Positions 27,601-39,546 of a stretch of DNA of 64,000 nt are shown piece after piece. Location: contig NW_002060970.1 in NCBI RefSeq assembly GCF_000150275.1, positions 164,791 to 228,790 of the forward strand. Reading direction: 5' to 3'. The stretch's first letter is position 1. The number at the start of each line of letters is the position of its first letter. This DNA is from Trichoplax adhaerens. Its lineage: Eukaryota > Placozoa > Uniplacotomia > Trichoplacea > Trichoplacidae. A program made the position numbers and the translations under genes. A model generated the notes under the pieces. It saw only the letters and a list, made by a program, of their open reading frames with translations. It ran no database searches and was not told the origin of the DNA.

Positions 27601-28037
27601 TGTCACGGTACGAACTACCGTGAAGAAATAGATATCTAAATTTGGTTAATATAATATAGTGATACTATATTACAACTAGTTACTTACAATAGGAATTACT
27701 CTAATTATAAATGTGTTTCAGTAAATTTAATGCTGTGCTGTAATGTGCACTGAAATGATTCTGTGAATGGACATATTGTAGTCCGACTGTGAAAAATTAG
27801 TTAGGTAGATGTTCTCACCTAAGTATTTTTATAAGATAACTCGTGAATGTTAGCTGCTGTAGAAAGGTATATAAGCCCGTCAGATAGTTGAATAAAGTAG
27901 TTCTCAATTGTCTAGTTGAGTTTAACGTAGAATCAAAGGCGTCTAAATTCTTGTGAGTAGGGATACTAAATCCCGGAGACTATAGTAATTTAGAGATTTG
28001 TTTAACGTTATCCTTGTCACGAAGCTGGTTTGTGACG
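27601..28037 (+). mobile_element. Solo-LTR-like element, family 2, with 5-bp target duplication
   Basis: 437 bases, starting TGTCACGGTACGAAC and ending CTGGTTTGTGACg (last base changed from A). Flanked by TCGAC at 27596-27600 and 28038-28042. TATATAA at 27868-27874 and AATAAA at 27891-27896. Confidence 0.8.
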
Positions 28038-31000
28038 TCGACTCAGTTCTAAAAGTTACAATTTGACAGCTCTAAAGATAATAAAAGCTAACTAAAGCTC
28101 TAAATTAAAGATAATTGAGGTACAATTCATAATGGATGATACCGTAAGAATGAATAAATGACAAAGATGGGCGTTAAATAATTCGTCGATATTTATGACT
28201 ATGATAATTTAATACAGTTGTTAATTAATTGACGCAATTAACCTGAAGCTAGAGAATGCTTACAAATTAAGCAATTTTCGGTGTTAAATTTTATTTACTT
28301 CTACGTTAGCAATACCACTTCCGCAAATAAATTGAATTTCCTATCGAATTTAAAATTGCAATTTGAAACGATGGGATACGACATAATCATGACATTCGTT
28401 ACTGATATCAGTGCTTCTTAATTTTAGGCTATAATATCTGCAATATTATAGTTATAATAGGTACAAAAATGGAAAAGGAACGATGGAATTAAGCATTGAG
28501 TGAATATTAAATACATCAGGGAGAATTCTCTTGGAATTCTGTTTTTCCATTTCATCGTTATTCTAAATAGAGTTTAAGAAAGGTTCTAAAACACAGTATG
28601 ATAAACTTGTACGTATGTTTGTAAGTAATTACAGATGGTATCTTGAATTTCCAATCAATTAGTTTGTCATTTAGTCTCAATTTTTACTGGTCGTTAAAGC
28701 GTATATATCAGCATTACACGCTAAATGAGAAATTTTATAATAGAATACTTTACTTAAGACTATAATATCAGAAGCAATAAACGCAATCAGATAGCTATCA
28801 ATATTTTTTTAGCGATAACAATGTTAAATTTTAAGTTTAAGTTCAATTATGAAATATTAAATAGCTACGCGGACATCTGTTTAATCAATTTCAGCGATGT
28901 CAATATTACAGCCATCCACCATTTATATTCAACCTTGTTCTGCTTCATTAACCATGTTAATTAATACTGTTGACGGTAATCCAATTCGTTGTAAAGCAAT
29001 AAAACTGTTTATCACTAATGAGGTAGTAGAGTTACTTATAGTATTCTTATCATCCAGTTGAACACTAACACTTGGGTAAAGCATTCGCTTCTTCAGTAAC
29101 CAGATGGTACTGATTTCAGCTAATTACAAAGCTGTAGTAACAAGAAAAAAAGAGTAATTATACTCTTCTAATATAGCTATACCCGGTATTTACAATATTA
29201 CTAGTTGAATACCGGACACTTTCATGCTAAAGCCAGGATTGGCCTTTTTTAAGTTAATTAGATATCAACCTTTATCGTTAGAGCATTATGCGGAGATGTA
29301 AAACGTATGTCAATCTGGTTCAGGCAAAGTCAAATCATCGACTCATTTTTAAACTACAAGAAAATATAATTTGAAAGCAATAATCTACTATATAGTTATT
29401 TATTACCAAAGTAAATTATCATGACATGTACAATATAAGTTATAAATTAGAACTGGGTATATTAAAAGAGCAATTACTAACTAGTTTAGTCAGTTTGTAT
29501 TTATCACCTCGAATGAACCTATGATTGAAAGTGTAGCTTCTGAGTTAAGATGAAATATCTTAACCTAATACATTGGTTAAAATATGATCGATAATTGATT
29601 AATCCAATACTAACATACTAAATTTAATAGAATTAAATTGTATCTAATCCGTACAAATAGATACTTTCTTCCGCATTTATTTTTGATTAATTGCTAAAAT
29701 GTGAGCTAATTCGTATATTTAAACCAGTTTCAAGTACTTAAGCTTTTAGTATTGTATCTATGATTTCTAAGAAAGACCTATCCCTATATTATATCTCCCA
29801 TTTTCTCTTAAGATTGTCTAGATTTTCACCAGCATGGCAGATTAACAATTATAGTTTATGATTACCTATTGAATGTATAATATCGTAATCGAAGCGAATA
29901 TATTAATCAGGGCTAAAATACAATAAGGCGTGATCAGTAAAATGCATTTATATTTCGTATTCATCATCATGTTTCTCTTAATTGCTCGTAAATCTATATA
30001 ACTCGTATAAAGATACATGGAGCTATGTAATTCTTCATGTTGATAGATTAACCAAATATATGTAATAAAAGTAATGCTTTAAAAGAAGTCACAGTTCTTT
30101 CTTCAATATTTTGAAGACACTATATGATACAACCAATCATAAATGTATTCGAAATTCTATAATAATGAACTGTGCTATGATATACTGTAGATCTCACATA
30201 TTTAAGCAGCGCTAGGAGATCCTAATATTTTTTTTATGACTTTTCTGATACTGAAAAGTCATTAAAACACATTCTACAACTACATCTCGCTTTAATTTGT
30301 GATTAAAGTCTTCACAAGAATAAATATGGTAATACGGATGTAGACTTTTAGATGTCACAAAATTACGTAAATTGTCCGTATGATTCCTCATTAAATGAGG
30401 GTTATCTGCACGGAAAATAATATAATTTTACAATTTAATTTTCAAGCATGAACAGGTTTAGGATTAATCAATATTATATTACATTGCTTCTAATTAGCTT
30501 TTAAAACTCTTTTTTAATAAAATTCTAGTTGCACATCCTATTTCAGTAATCTCATTAGAAAGAAAATGTGTATATTTTCGAGTCTACGTCCTGTAGATGC
30601 AGTTCGCTGAACCTTCTGTGAGATTGTGCCGGTACTTTTTGTTATTAATGCACTTATTGCAGAGCATAATGCTAACTTTAAACATCTTTATGTATACAAT
30701 ACGTGTCAGCCAATTACTTCAGTTGAGATAAATCGAAATAAATCTTAGAAATAATTACTCGATTATAAAAATCTTCTTTAATGTAGTTATTCTTTGTGAT
30801 CCTTATTATTGTTTTTTTATTTAGCTAATATAAGGCATTAAAACATATAATTAAACAAAGTGGTAAGTTTCTTTGAGTTTGCCATAGAAAGCATGTAGTA
30901 CGCACGGAAAAGCCTTGCTAACTTCTACATATTATTCATCAATTAATTTCTGATAGCTAGCCATGACTTGAAATAAACAGATTATTAGCACTTTAAGTAT

Positions 31001-31755
31001 CTGAAAGTTTCAATTTCCAAAACACTCTGTTAAACACTAAATAAAATCACTTTTTTCAAAATGTACCAAGTGCCTACATGTCAAATTTGAAACTTTTAAA
31101 TATTATAAGTTCAATACAAAAACATACCAATGACCTTTTAATAGCTCGATAGCTGCTTGCATCAAATCATAAGTCATTAATCATGATAGCAAAATATTAA
31201 TTAATGAAGCATGTAAACTATACATTAGTTATGATTGCAAGATATCAATTAACGAAGCACATAAACTATAGCATTTAAAATATCTCTACTTCGTGATTTA
31301 AAATGTAATATCTAACAAATACATTTAACCGTACATGTCATATATAGTATGACATGTATTAAGATATTGAAAGGGTGTCATGAAAACTCAAAGTAATGCA
31401 TAGCAAGTCTACGCTAAAAGATCTTCATAAACAAGGAACGTGAGATTCCCACGTGGTGGAATCCGGTACGTCAAAACCCTAGTTTAAAAATGCAATAAAA
31501 AGGAATAAAATCCTATATTTCTTTAAAAACATCAAAATTCATTATTCTAGAACATAATTCATTCTATATTAATTTTAGATAATTAAAGACAATTAGTTCT
31601 TATGGCAAAAATGAGCGACTAAGAGTTCAATCTTAGGATCCTATCAACTTCCCGAATTATGCCCGGCTACGTAAATTTTTGATTACTAAAGTAAGCCAGA
31701 CAAACTCCATCAAAGTGATCTCGTTTGCAGGCAAAAGAGAATTTATCATACTTAC

Positions 31756-32031
31756 CTTAAATTTTTGGACATTTTCAATTGTGTAGCTACCTATATAACG
31801 AAAGTCGCAACATGATTTTAGAATTAGTTCTTATGGCAATGTTTTAAGTTGTATTACATGCCCCATTAATCGCATAATTTTTTTGCAAAGAATCTTTAAC
31901 AGATCGTATCAAAATGATTAAAACCTACCGTCCACTTCATCCAATTTCTTATTAATGTCATCTCTATGTATTTTTCTTCCTTTAGATGGTTTAGATGGAT
32001 AAGGTGACGAATTATAATTATCGGGACCATG
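31756..32031 (-). CDS. Gene B: cytoplasmic tail exons
   Basis: Exon 31929-32031 (103 bases) encodes H-G-P-D-N-Y-N-S-S ... K-P-S-K-G-R-K-I, polar and basic, ending D-E-V-D. Exon 31756-31790 (35 bases) encodes G-S-Y-T-I-E-N-V-Q-K-F-K between a clear acceptor (cgttatatag) and a consensus donor (gtaagtat). Gene C has counterparts of both with the same entry and exit phases for the first and a matching Y-T-I-x-N-V-Q-x-F for the second, which supports them as coding. The final exon is uncertain; 31657-31719 gives an open frame to a stop. Confidence 0.7.
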
Positions 32032-35000
32032 CTATAAAATATTTAGGAAATGATTCAATCGGCTTGTAAAGGCAACTAAAGATTGATACTATATCTATCA
32101 CAATCAAACTCTTTCCAACACGATTATTCTAATATAGCTATTTACTGCAGTACATTAATTTTGCTAAAAAACAAAAGGCCACAAGATTCTATAAATGAAA
32201 TACACCTTCAGTTTCAATGAAAATCACCATTAGCATTTTATTCTATAGTAAATCTGTCTATGCGGAAGATTTCGAATATCATTTTACCTGTAAACTAGTC
32301 AGGATATTTTTTCGCCTTAGGACAACTTTAAATACTGATTTCACCTAAATTATAAATTAGAAAATTGTAAATGCATATTAATCAAATAACTGCTTTAACA
32401 CTAAAAATGGCAGCTTGCAAAATTTAACTCGTTGCATAATTTGGCAGCAAGTGTTTATTAAAGACTTGATTATATTTAATATAGCTTTATCCTTATTAAT
32501 AAATATTAATATACTTAGCTGTACCTCAGAATTCAGAACACAGTGAAATATGAATATAAAAACACCCTATAGAATGCAGAGTAAACAGAAGAATAGATAA
32601 ATATGTATCTAGATATGCATTCAGAAATTAAGTATTAAATGAAAAGGTCTTCGCATCTTAAGGAAAATACGTCAACCTCTGAAGTACTTATATGCGATAT
32701 ATTTATTTACTGTATATTTTATCACTGTGACTAACTATAAACATTATATAGTATAATCTGAATTAATTTACCTGTAAGGAATTGAGTACAACAAATATAT
32801 ACGAAAAGATGATCGTGTCAGGAGATACTGGAATTAGTCCAAATACCCAAGTAACACCTAGGATTGGAAACAGGATTGCAGTAGCCTTGACTATTGATCT
32901 GCATCCCAGACAATATAATCAACTATTATCAGTATTAAGTAAAGTAATAATCATTAATATCCAATAATTGGACCAAATATAATTCAGACAAATTAACATT
33001 TCCTTACTTGGCCTTAATGTAGCTACACTTTTTAACCTTTTCACCTGCAACAGACGTGCTAGAATTGACAGTTATTCTAATAACCAGTGCCATAGTAATC
33101 AGATTGATCTAGAAAATATCGAAAGAATAGCCTTATGAACTATATTTTAACGTTATAATTTTACTTTTGAATGATGATACAGCTTCTATGAATATTGAAA
33201 TATTGTATTCATGGGTCTATATTTTCAAATTTAAGGTATCGTAGAAATGTTTTACTTGTAACTGCAAAGGCGCTCATAGATCCATTAGGGCAATAAATAA
33301 CGAAATTTAAAGATTCTTTTAATACTAGCTATTTCAATGTCTATTGCAACCTAATCATAACTCATATTTTCACATCGATACTGCAAACAGCTGTTTCATA
33401 CAAAATATTATAGGCTATTGCTTAATTACAACTTAGCCACAACGATAATTACCTTTGGTAGCTAATTTTAGATATTTATTGTATTACTTCTATTTTATTT
33501 AAACTCAGCACTTAGAGATTTCTAATCATGTCATTAGGGTATTAAACTTTAAACGATAACGCTACAACTGAACTGTTAGAGCTGTCCCTGTCCAAATATA
33601 TCGTCTATCGCTACAAGCGCAAATACTTTATTAATACTTATACAATTGCACGAAATCTTGCTATAGTGCACATACAATAAAGATAACTCCAATAGGTGTT
33701 ATAAATGACCAAATCATGCCATGATTATAAGATAACCAGCATCTAAAATATAGTAAATCATAAAATTAGAATACTTGAAATTGAAAGGTGAATTATTGAG
33801 TCCAAATATCTTCGTATATCATTTTTATACCGATTATTGATCCCATAGTCTTCAAATCTTATCATAGATGTGACCCCCACAATCAGCAGAGGTAGTCCTT
33901 TAAAGTATTAAAGACACATTTTTTAATGCTTCATATCAATAGTTAAATCCATCAAATTTAAATTAGGTAAATATCTTTAATATTGTTTCTATCTCAATTC
34001 TAAAGACTGTACAAGTCTTTAGATATAATTATTTGACCATGAATTTTAGTTCTTATTTATTATAGACAAAATTCTCACTTTGTTTTACAAATTCTACTAA
34101 AATAAATGCCATTAGCAATCTCTTACCCCAGCCCAGTGACAAATAAAATTTCATTTTACTTCTTTGGTTAAAAACAGCAATGATCACAAAATATAAATGA
34201 ATTCCTTCTACCATCATCCAAGAAAATGCAGCCAAATAAAAGAAATGTAGTAAAATGCTGGTAATCTTGCAAGCAGCCTGTAAATAAAGAGCAAAGAAAA
34301 TGTTACAGTAGCTTTCAAGTTTAGCAGTGCATCAAAGAAATCATAAAAATGCTATTATTACAATCTTACTGCAACGTTAATTAATCTATCTCTAAGGCTT
34401 TATAATTTAATAGATCACCTACCTGATATTTCGTTACATTCATGGCCAACATCAACGTACCTTGAGCCAAAAGAAGTGCAACCAACAAGTTTTTGTGTAC
34501 CACAAACCTTTCAGAATTCAATCTTAAGATACGCAAGAATAGTTTGAATAACCGTTTAATGACCAGCATAGCAATATAAATTATTGATTGTGCATACCTT
34601 AATAAGGTATAAACGGCTAATGTTAAAAAGATGAAAAATATAGAGCATCCCATCCCAATGACAGTAATAAGATCCAAATTTTCTAGATAAGTTCGTGTGT
34701 TGTTATAATCTTTTGTGCTTTGCTATTGGCAAAATAAAAGATTAAAAGAGCTCTTTCTTAAAGCCTATAAATATTTAATGAATAATCTAGGCTTACTTTT
34801 ATTGGTTGAACCATTAGGGCAAAATGGGTTAAATGATTGCATTGACAGACTGTATAAGTTCTGCTTCTGGCTACCGCGACACAGCCGCGCTGGGACCAGG
34901 CACTGTAAAAATGGAATTAAGTTAAACACACATAAAGTTTTAATTCCTCTACTTTGATACAATATTAAAAGGCTACAAGAAAATAGTTTAACGGTTTAAA

Positions 35001-38000
35001 AATAAGTAATCTACAATTATTAGGGTTTTAAAAACTCGTTTACGGTATTTAAGACTAGATAAAAATTCATTCATTCATTACGATTGATCGTATCGTAGTG
35101 CCATACCGAGATGGAATTTCAAATTTAATGGTATAAATATAAATATACTACTTGTGAAGTAAATAGTTAGGATCCATAATTTCTCTCGTACGTACTGCGA
35201 TTTTGTATCCCAAAATACACAGACAACTTCTTGAAGAGATGATTCAATCTAAAACATTAAAGCCGATTTTTGGTGTTAGAATGCATGATATTTCTTGGCT
35301 CCTATAATATGACCTTAAATATCAGATTAAACATAGCACTGCTGTAAGTTAAAATATGATATTTATATGTGACATTTCATGTTTACGAATAGCTCGATCT
35401 TGTCTACATCTTGAATACCCACAGAAACATATTCTTATAACTGGGATAGTGAAAACGACTTAATATAAACATATACAATATTTTATGATTGCGATTAGCT
35501 CGATTATTTCTACCCGTACAAAAATACTCTCATGACTAGGTTACTGGAAATAACATAATTTTAGTCAATATTTTATGCTTATGATTAACTGGATCCTTTT
35601 TAAATTTCTAGTCCCTAATTGATCATTATCCAAAGTATAGTAGATACGGAAAAAAAGGGGTCATGCAATCTATAATTTAAATATAATAAATGCTTAATGT
35701 TCTGACTGTTCACTGCTTGCTTCACTACTCTGACAAGGAATTTTCTAGAATAGCAATCATATATTTCTTCTATTTCTAAATATTTAATAACCCTATTTAT
35801 GAAATAGTAATAGAGTAAGAAATTAGCTCACCGCTTTATGGCTTAAATTATAAACAAAGTTTTGATCGGCTTCAAATCTTGGTGTCGGATTTATTGTACA
35901 TAATAGAATCGCTGATAGAATTTCTTTAGAGCTGCAAAAAAAATATTTAGCTGCAATTATCTACAATGCTCCCGAAGCAATTTCAACTAAAAAAAATCAA
36001 CAAAACGTCCAGGAAAGCTTATACCCGTTGACGGTTACATTTCCAAAGTAACTTTCAAATCGTAGTATTCCAGAAACAATTACTAACTTTTCATTGACTA
36101 TAATGGGAATATTTATAATTTAGGAAGTTTGTCTGAATATTTTTTGGCCAATATCATACTTGAGCAGAAAGCATGAAACAGTTACCGTCAAAAGAATTGG
36201 CTAGTTTGGGTATATTAAGCGAAGCTGCCACATTTAGTGACGTCGAAATTATGCTTTTAGTAAACTGATGATTATTGTGATATCGTGCAGGTTCGACAAT
36301 AACTTCCATATCTGAAAAAGATCGCAAAATGAGTAAAGAGCTTTTACAATTATCCTTTTCAGATTAATAAAGCTAAAAGCTAAATGATTTTTGATATAGA
36401 AATCGATGGTATAGTAGATAATTTCTTCATCAATACTTAATCATAAAGTGTCTTACCAATATCTGTCTCTTGGATGAATAACGATTGGCTTATATTGCAT
36501 GCTTGAGTCAATGCTAACCCTAACGCATCTATATTACTTGCTGATTGTGAAATTACAGCCATTTGCTCACTCTGCAAAAAACAATGATAAGCGTTATTTT
36601 ATCGCCAATCTGTCTTTTCTACTGGATGGATAATCTCTCAATATCTTGATATAAGCTCTTGATACTAACCCTTTCTTTATCGGTGAATAATTTTGGGCTG
36701 TTTTAATCATCTGAAAATAATTCTAATGAAGATTGCGAGAAAAATAATTTTATAGCTCATGGTATCTAAGAATATGTTTTACTTATAGCGCATGTTGGAC
36801 ATTACTTTTATTTTTTAGTTGAACTAAATTTCAAAAATCTTACTTTTATTAGTCGAGTTTGACCAGTATTCTGACCACATATTAATTCGGTTTTTGTAAT
36901 CATAGCGCTTACTAAATCTAATGCATTCACCAAAGCTTGACAAGAAATGTTGTTATTGACCTGGACAGATCTCTGAAAAGATATCAGCACTTCGTTGCCG
37001 TAGCTAGAATTAACGGTTTGATTACTTTCCTTTAGCTACCATATAATGAGAAGAAATGAAGAAATCGAGAAAATTTTATCCAATATGAAAAATTCTTGTA
37101 AGAATAGGAAACAATATTTCTAGATAGTTTGATCATTTTCAGCACAAATACCTGATATAAAGCAGTTTCGAACAGAACAAAACTTATGTTTTTCTTACTT
37201 CCAGATATAGTTGCGGGAAATAAAGTAGATTCATCTATCAATAAGTGAGTGGCATTATACATTAAACAATATTTTTTATACTTATTTAAATTAATGCTGC
37301 GACTCTTCTACAGATTAAATGATCGCATTTTAAAATGCTAAGCTCTACGGCTTAGTTGTCTTGATCTGTTCTTTAGCGGTATAACAGCTAACAGCAATTT
37401 GCGAAATCAAGATGCTTTGCAAGATCAAAATTAATCTTATAAGCATGAATAGAATACAACGTGCATCAAGTTTCTAGAAAGATTTATACTCTAAAATTTA
37501 ACGGATTGATAAAGCGATTTATAATGTACGTAAAAGAATACATTTGTGATGCTTGTACAACTGCAATTCATCAAATTCTTGCCTGAGCCTAATACGTTGG
37601 CATGTTTAAAGGCCATGATAGACTTATGTAAGAATAACAGCATTGATCAACTTACTCTTTTGTGGACTTTCTGAATAATTTAAATTTGGAGAAGTCGCTT
37701 TCTCCGTAGTTATTGAATTGGCTGTGCTGTCTATTGCCGGTCTCACTGTTGCTGTCGTTTGGTCAACATAGCTGGTTGCTGCATCAGTAATCGGAATAAT
37801 TCCAGTTGAGCATTTCTGAGAATCAGAGCAATCACTAACTGTGGCTATTTCTGTCCTTTTTGAAGGTGTTATGCTATTAGAATCAGTTCGAAAGATGGTC
37901 TGGACTGTTGGTACAGATGTTATTTTAGCTGTCATTTCTTCCGTTATTACAGATGAATTAAAGCTATCAGTAGTTTCTTCTATTTTGATCGCTGTAGTAG

Positions 38001-39546
38001 AATTAGCCAATTCACTACTTACGGCTGTAGCATTATTCTCATCTTTAAAATCTGCAGGAATCTCGGTAGGATCAATTATAGTAGTTGCATTATCAACTTC
38101 TTCATCCGTAGGGAAATCAATGGTGATCGTTGCTTCATTGCTATAGTTGGAGTTACTCCATTGCTCAGTGGTAAAGTTATCAGAAACTTGTGGATTGTCT
38201 GTAGAGTCGATCTGAGTAATATTTGTTTCTGTAGTGGTTGATAAAGATGTCGTTGTCTCAGTTTCGTTACTATTCAAGGGATCTATAGTCCCAATAACAC
38301 CGTTTGTCGATTGATCGCCACTTCCACTTATAGATTCCGAAAAATTGAATGCTGCTCCTGTTGCTGTTAAGGTTGTGTTTACTGTTGTATTTGTTACTAC
38401 TTCTATATCTTCTGTTGCCGTTTCTGTCACTTGTGCAGTCGTTTCCGTTGTTATTTCTGTTGAAGTTTCGATTAAAGCTTGTGTTGTAGTTTCATTCACT
38501 GCTGTTATATTTTTATTTGTTGCTTCTGACACAGTTTCAGTAGTTGCTTCTGTCGTAGGTTTGCTAGTTGCTACTGGTGTAATTTCACTGGCAATTTCTG
38601 TTGTGGCTGCTGTAGTGGCATCAGTGATAGTTAAGGCATAAGCTATTGGAATAAGTAACAAGAACAATTAAAAATAGATCAGAAATGCAATATAGTCTTT
38701 GCAGTAGTTACAAAATAGCATTGATTATAAGACTTTAGCCATCGCAACAAATCCATTGGGCAACAGTTATCAAACACTACGCTTAAGAAGATAATTTAAG
38801 TAATTGATAAAGTTTCAAAAGCTCAATTAAGCAACAAACATCAATTTAATTTTCTAATCAAATGAATACTACTGGGCCAAGTAAAGTACTAATACTAACA
38901 GGATATTCTACTCGTGATATTTCATGTACATGGACAGCAATAATGCTATAAATTTTTACAAATGTGCATTATTATATGCTGCTATTTTGTCGCCCATCTA
39001 AACCAAACACGATACTCCGATACTGTTCTTCGTGATTCTTTAGGTAAATTACATCACAAGAATTAAATTGATGTCAATTTCAACATCGTTTATTGGCAAA
39101 GATTGCCATCGAGAATGCCTTACCGATATCACAAATAAACGGATATTTTACTGCACAATCTATATCGCGCCATCTCCAAGTAGCACCCGAAGTTCGGCGG
39201 TAGGAAACGCATTTTCTTGACTTCCAATATGGCGCACCGTAATACCAATTATCATAGCCATAATAAGCGATACTTTTGCCTGTTTGGATCCAAATGTGGC
39301 TAGAATCTGTGTCAGCACCCGTCATGTCTTTCAAGCCAATGTAAATAAAATCGCTGGTTTGTCCAGTCAAGAAAGTAGTTTTGATAAAATTGGAAACAGA
39401 TGCACTATCAACATAAGTCAACTGAGCGCCTGGATATAGGTTTTTACACGCAGTATTGGCATTATCAAAGGTTTCATAGGAGCTTGTAGCATTTACTAAT
39501 TTAAAACAACGATCTTCATGGGATTTCCAGCCGGTTGGACAACAAT
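31756..39546 (-). CDS. Gene B: CTLD-mucin-GAIN/GPS-7TM adhesion GPCR (multi-exon)
   Basis: Paralogue of gene A and the cleanest of the three: every junction listed here is in phase. Exons in order: 39124-39546 (lectin), 37656-38642 (stalk), 37152-37234, 36844-37029, 36457-36571, 36186-36311, 36025-36097, 35832-35931, 35196-35248 (GAIN), 34797-34902 (GPS), 34598-34722, 34423-34522, 34127-34277, 33831-33897, 33676-33742, 33008-33108, 32772-32898, 32525-32566 (7TM), 31929-32031, 31756-31790 (tail). A terminal exon at 31657-31719 ending in a stop is possible but has a weak acceptor. No initiator exon was found upstream of the lectin exon. Introns are mostly 80-600 bases. Confidence 0.87.
32525..34722 (-). 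CDS. Gene B: seven-transmembrane domain exons
   Basis: Eight exons with lengths 125, 100, 151, 67, 67, 101, 127 and 42 bases: 34598-34722, 34423-34522, 34127-34277, 33831-33897, 33676-33742, 33008-33108, 32772-32898, 32525-32566. Signatures: S-E-R-F-V-V-H-K-N (TM2), A-C-K-I-T-S and M-M-V-E-G-I-H-L-Y (TM3), C-W-L-S-Y (loop 2), A-T-A-I-L-F-P-I-L-G-V-T-W (TM6), V-L-N-S-L-Q (TM7) and G-V-F-I-F-I-F-H-C. All are adhesion GPCR consensus positions, including the loop Cys pair. Confidence 0.93.
34797..34902 (-). CDS. Gene B exon: GPS autoproteolysis site
   Basis: 106-base exon: A-W-S-Q-R-G-C ... V-C-Q-C-N-H-L-T-H-F-A-L-M-V-Q. Complete canonical GPS with both Cys pairs and the H-L/T cleavage motif, so autoproteolysis is expected. 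Phase 2 in, phase 0 out, as in A and C. Confidence 0.93.
35196..37234 (-). CDS. Gene B: stalk end and GAIN domain exons
   Basis: Exons 37152-37234, 36844-37029, 36457-36571, 36186-36311, 36025-36097, 35832-35931, 35196-35248. Middle exons carry amphipathic helices (for example A-L-V-N-A-L-D-L-V-S); the later ones carry strands with L-L-C-T-I and V-C-V-F-W-D, the Cys and C-x-F-W landmarks before the GPS. Exon lengths match gene C at 36457-36571 (115 in both) and 35196-35248 (53 in both). The 36457 exon also parallels gene A 7306-7426 by position and phase. Confidence 0.8.
37656..38642 (-). CDS. Gene B exon: Thr-rich mucin-like stalk
   Basis: 987 bases, about 329 residues, phase 1 at both ends. 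It begins A-Y-A-L-T-I-T-D-A-T-T and runs through Thr/Ser/Glu/Ala/Asn-rich sequence with many potential N-glycosylation sites (N-x-S/T). Unlike A and C it has no clean 12-bp tandem array; only scattered T-T-E-A-like units remain near its start, which suggests an older or eroded repeat. A small exon at 37152-37234 continues the low-complexity stalk into the GAIN domain. Confidence 0.88.
39124..39546 (-). CDS. Gene B exon: C-type lectin-like domain
   Basis: 423 bases, phase 1 on both sides, about 141 residues. Landmarks: C-C-P-T-G-W and H-E-D-R-C-F-K at the start, C-K-N-L in helix 2, F-I-Y-I-G-L at the core strand, S-S-H-I-W-I-Q-T-G, then R-K-C-V-S-Y, W-R-W-R-D-I-D-C and Y-P-F-I-C. It aligns with gene C's lectin along its length. 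The WND position reads W-R-D and no EPN/QPD is present. Confidence 0.92.

Larger units (their letters stand above)
12022..31656. other. Gene-poor spacer between genes A and B, with four solo-LTR-like insertions
   Basis: About 19.6 kb with no domain, RNA gene or convincing exon seen on either strand. Contains the repeats at 21963-22591, 24245-24686, 25275-25905 and 27601-28037. It should also include the promoter and first exon of gene A, which I could not locate. Open frames of 60-70 codons here are as frequent as expected by chance. Confidence 0.6.

Noticed and set aside
28929-29123. Minus-strand open frame with L-P-S-T-V-L-I-N-M-V-N-E-A near its end
   Set aside because: 65 codons, no splice support and no recognisable family. 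Chance expectation for such frames across 64 kb is high.
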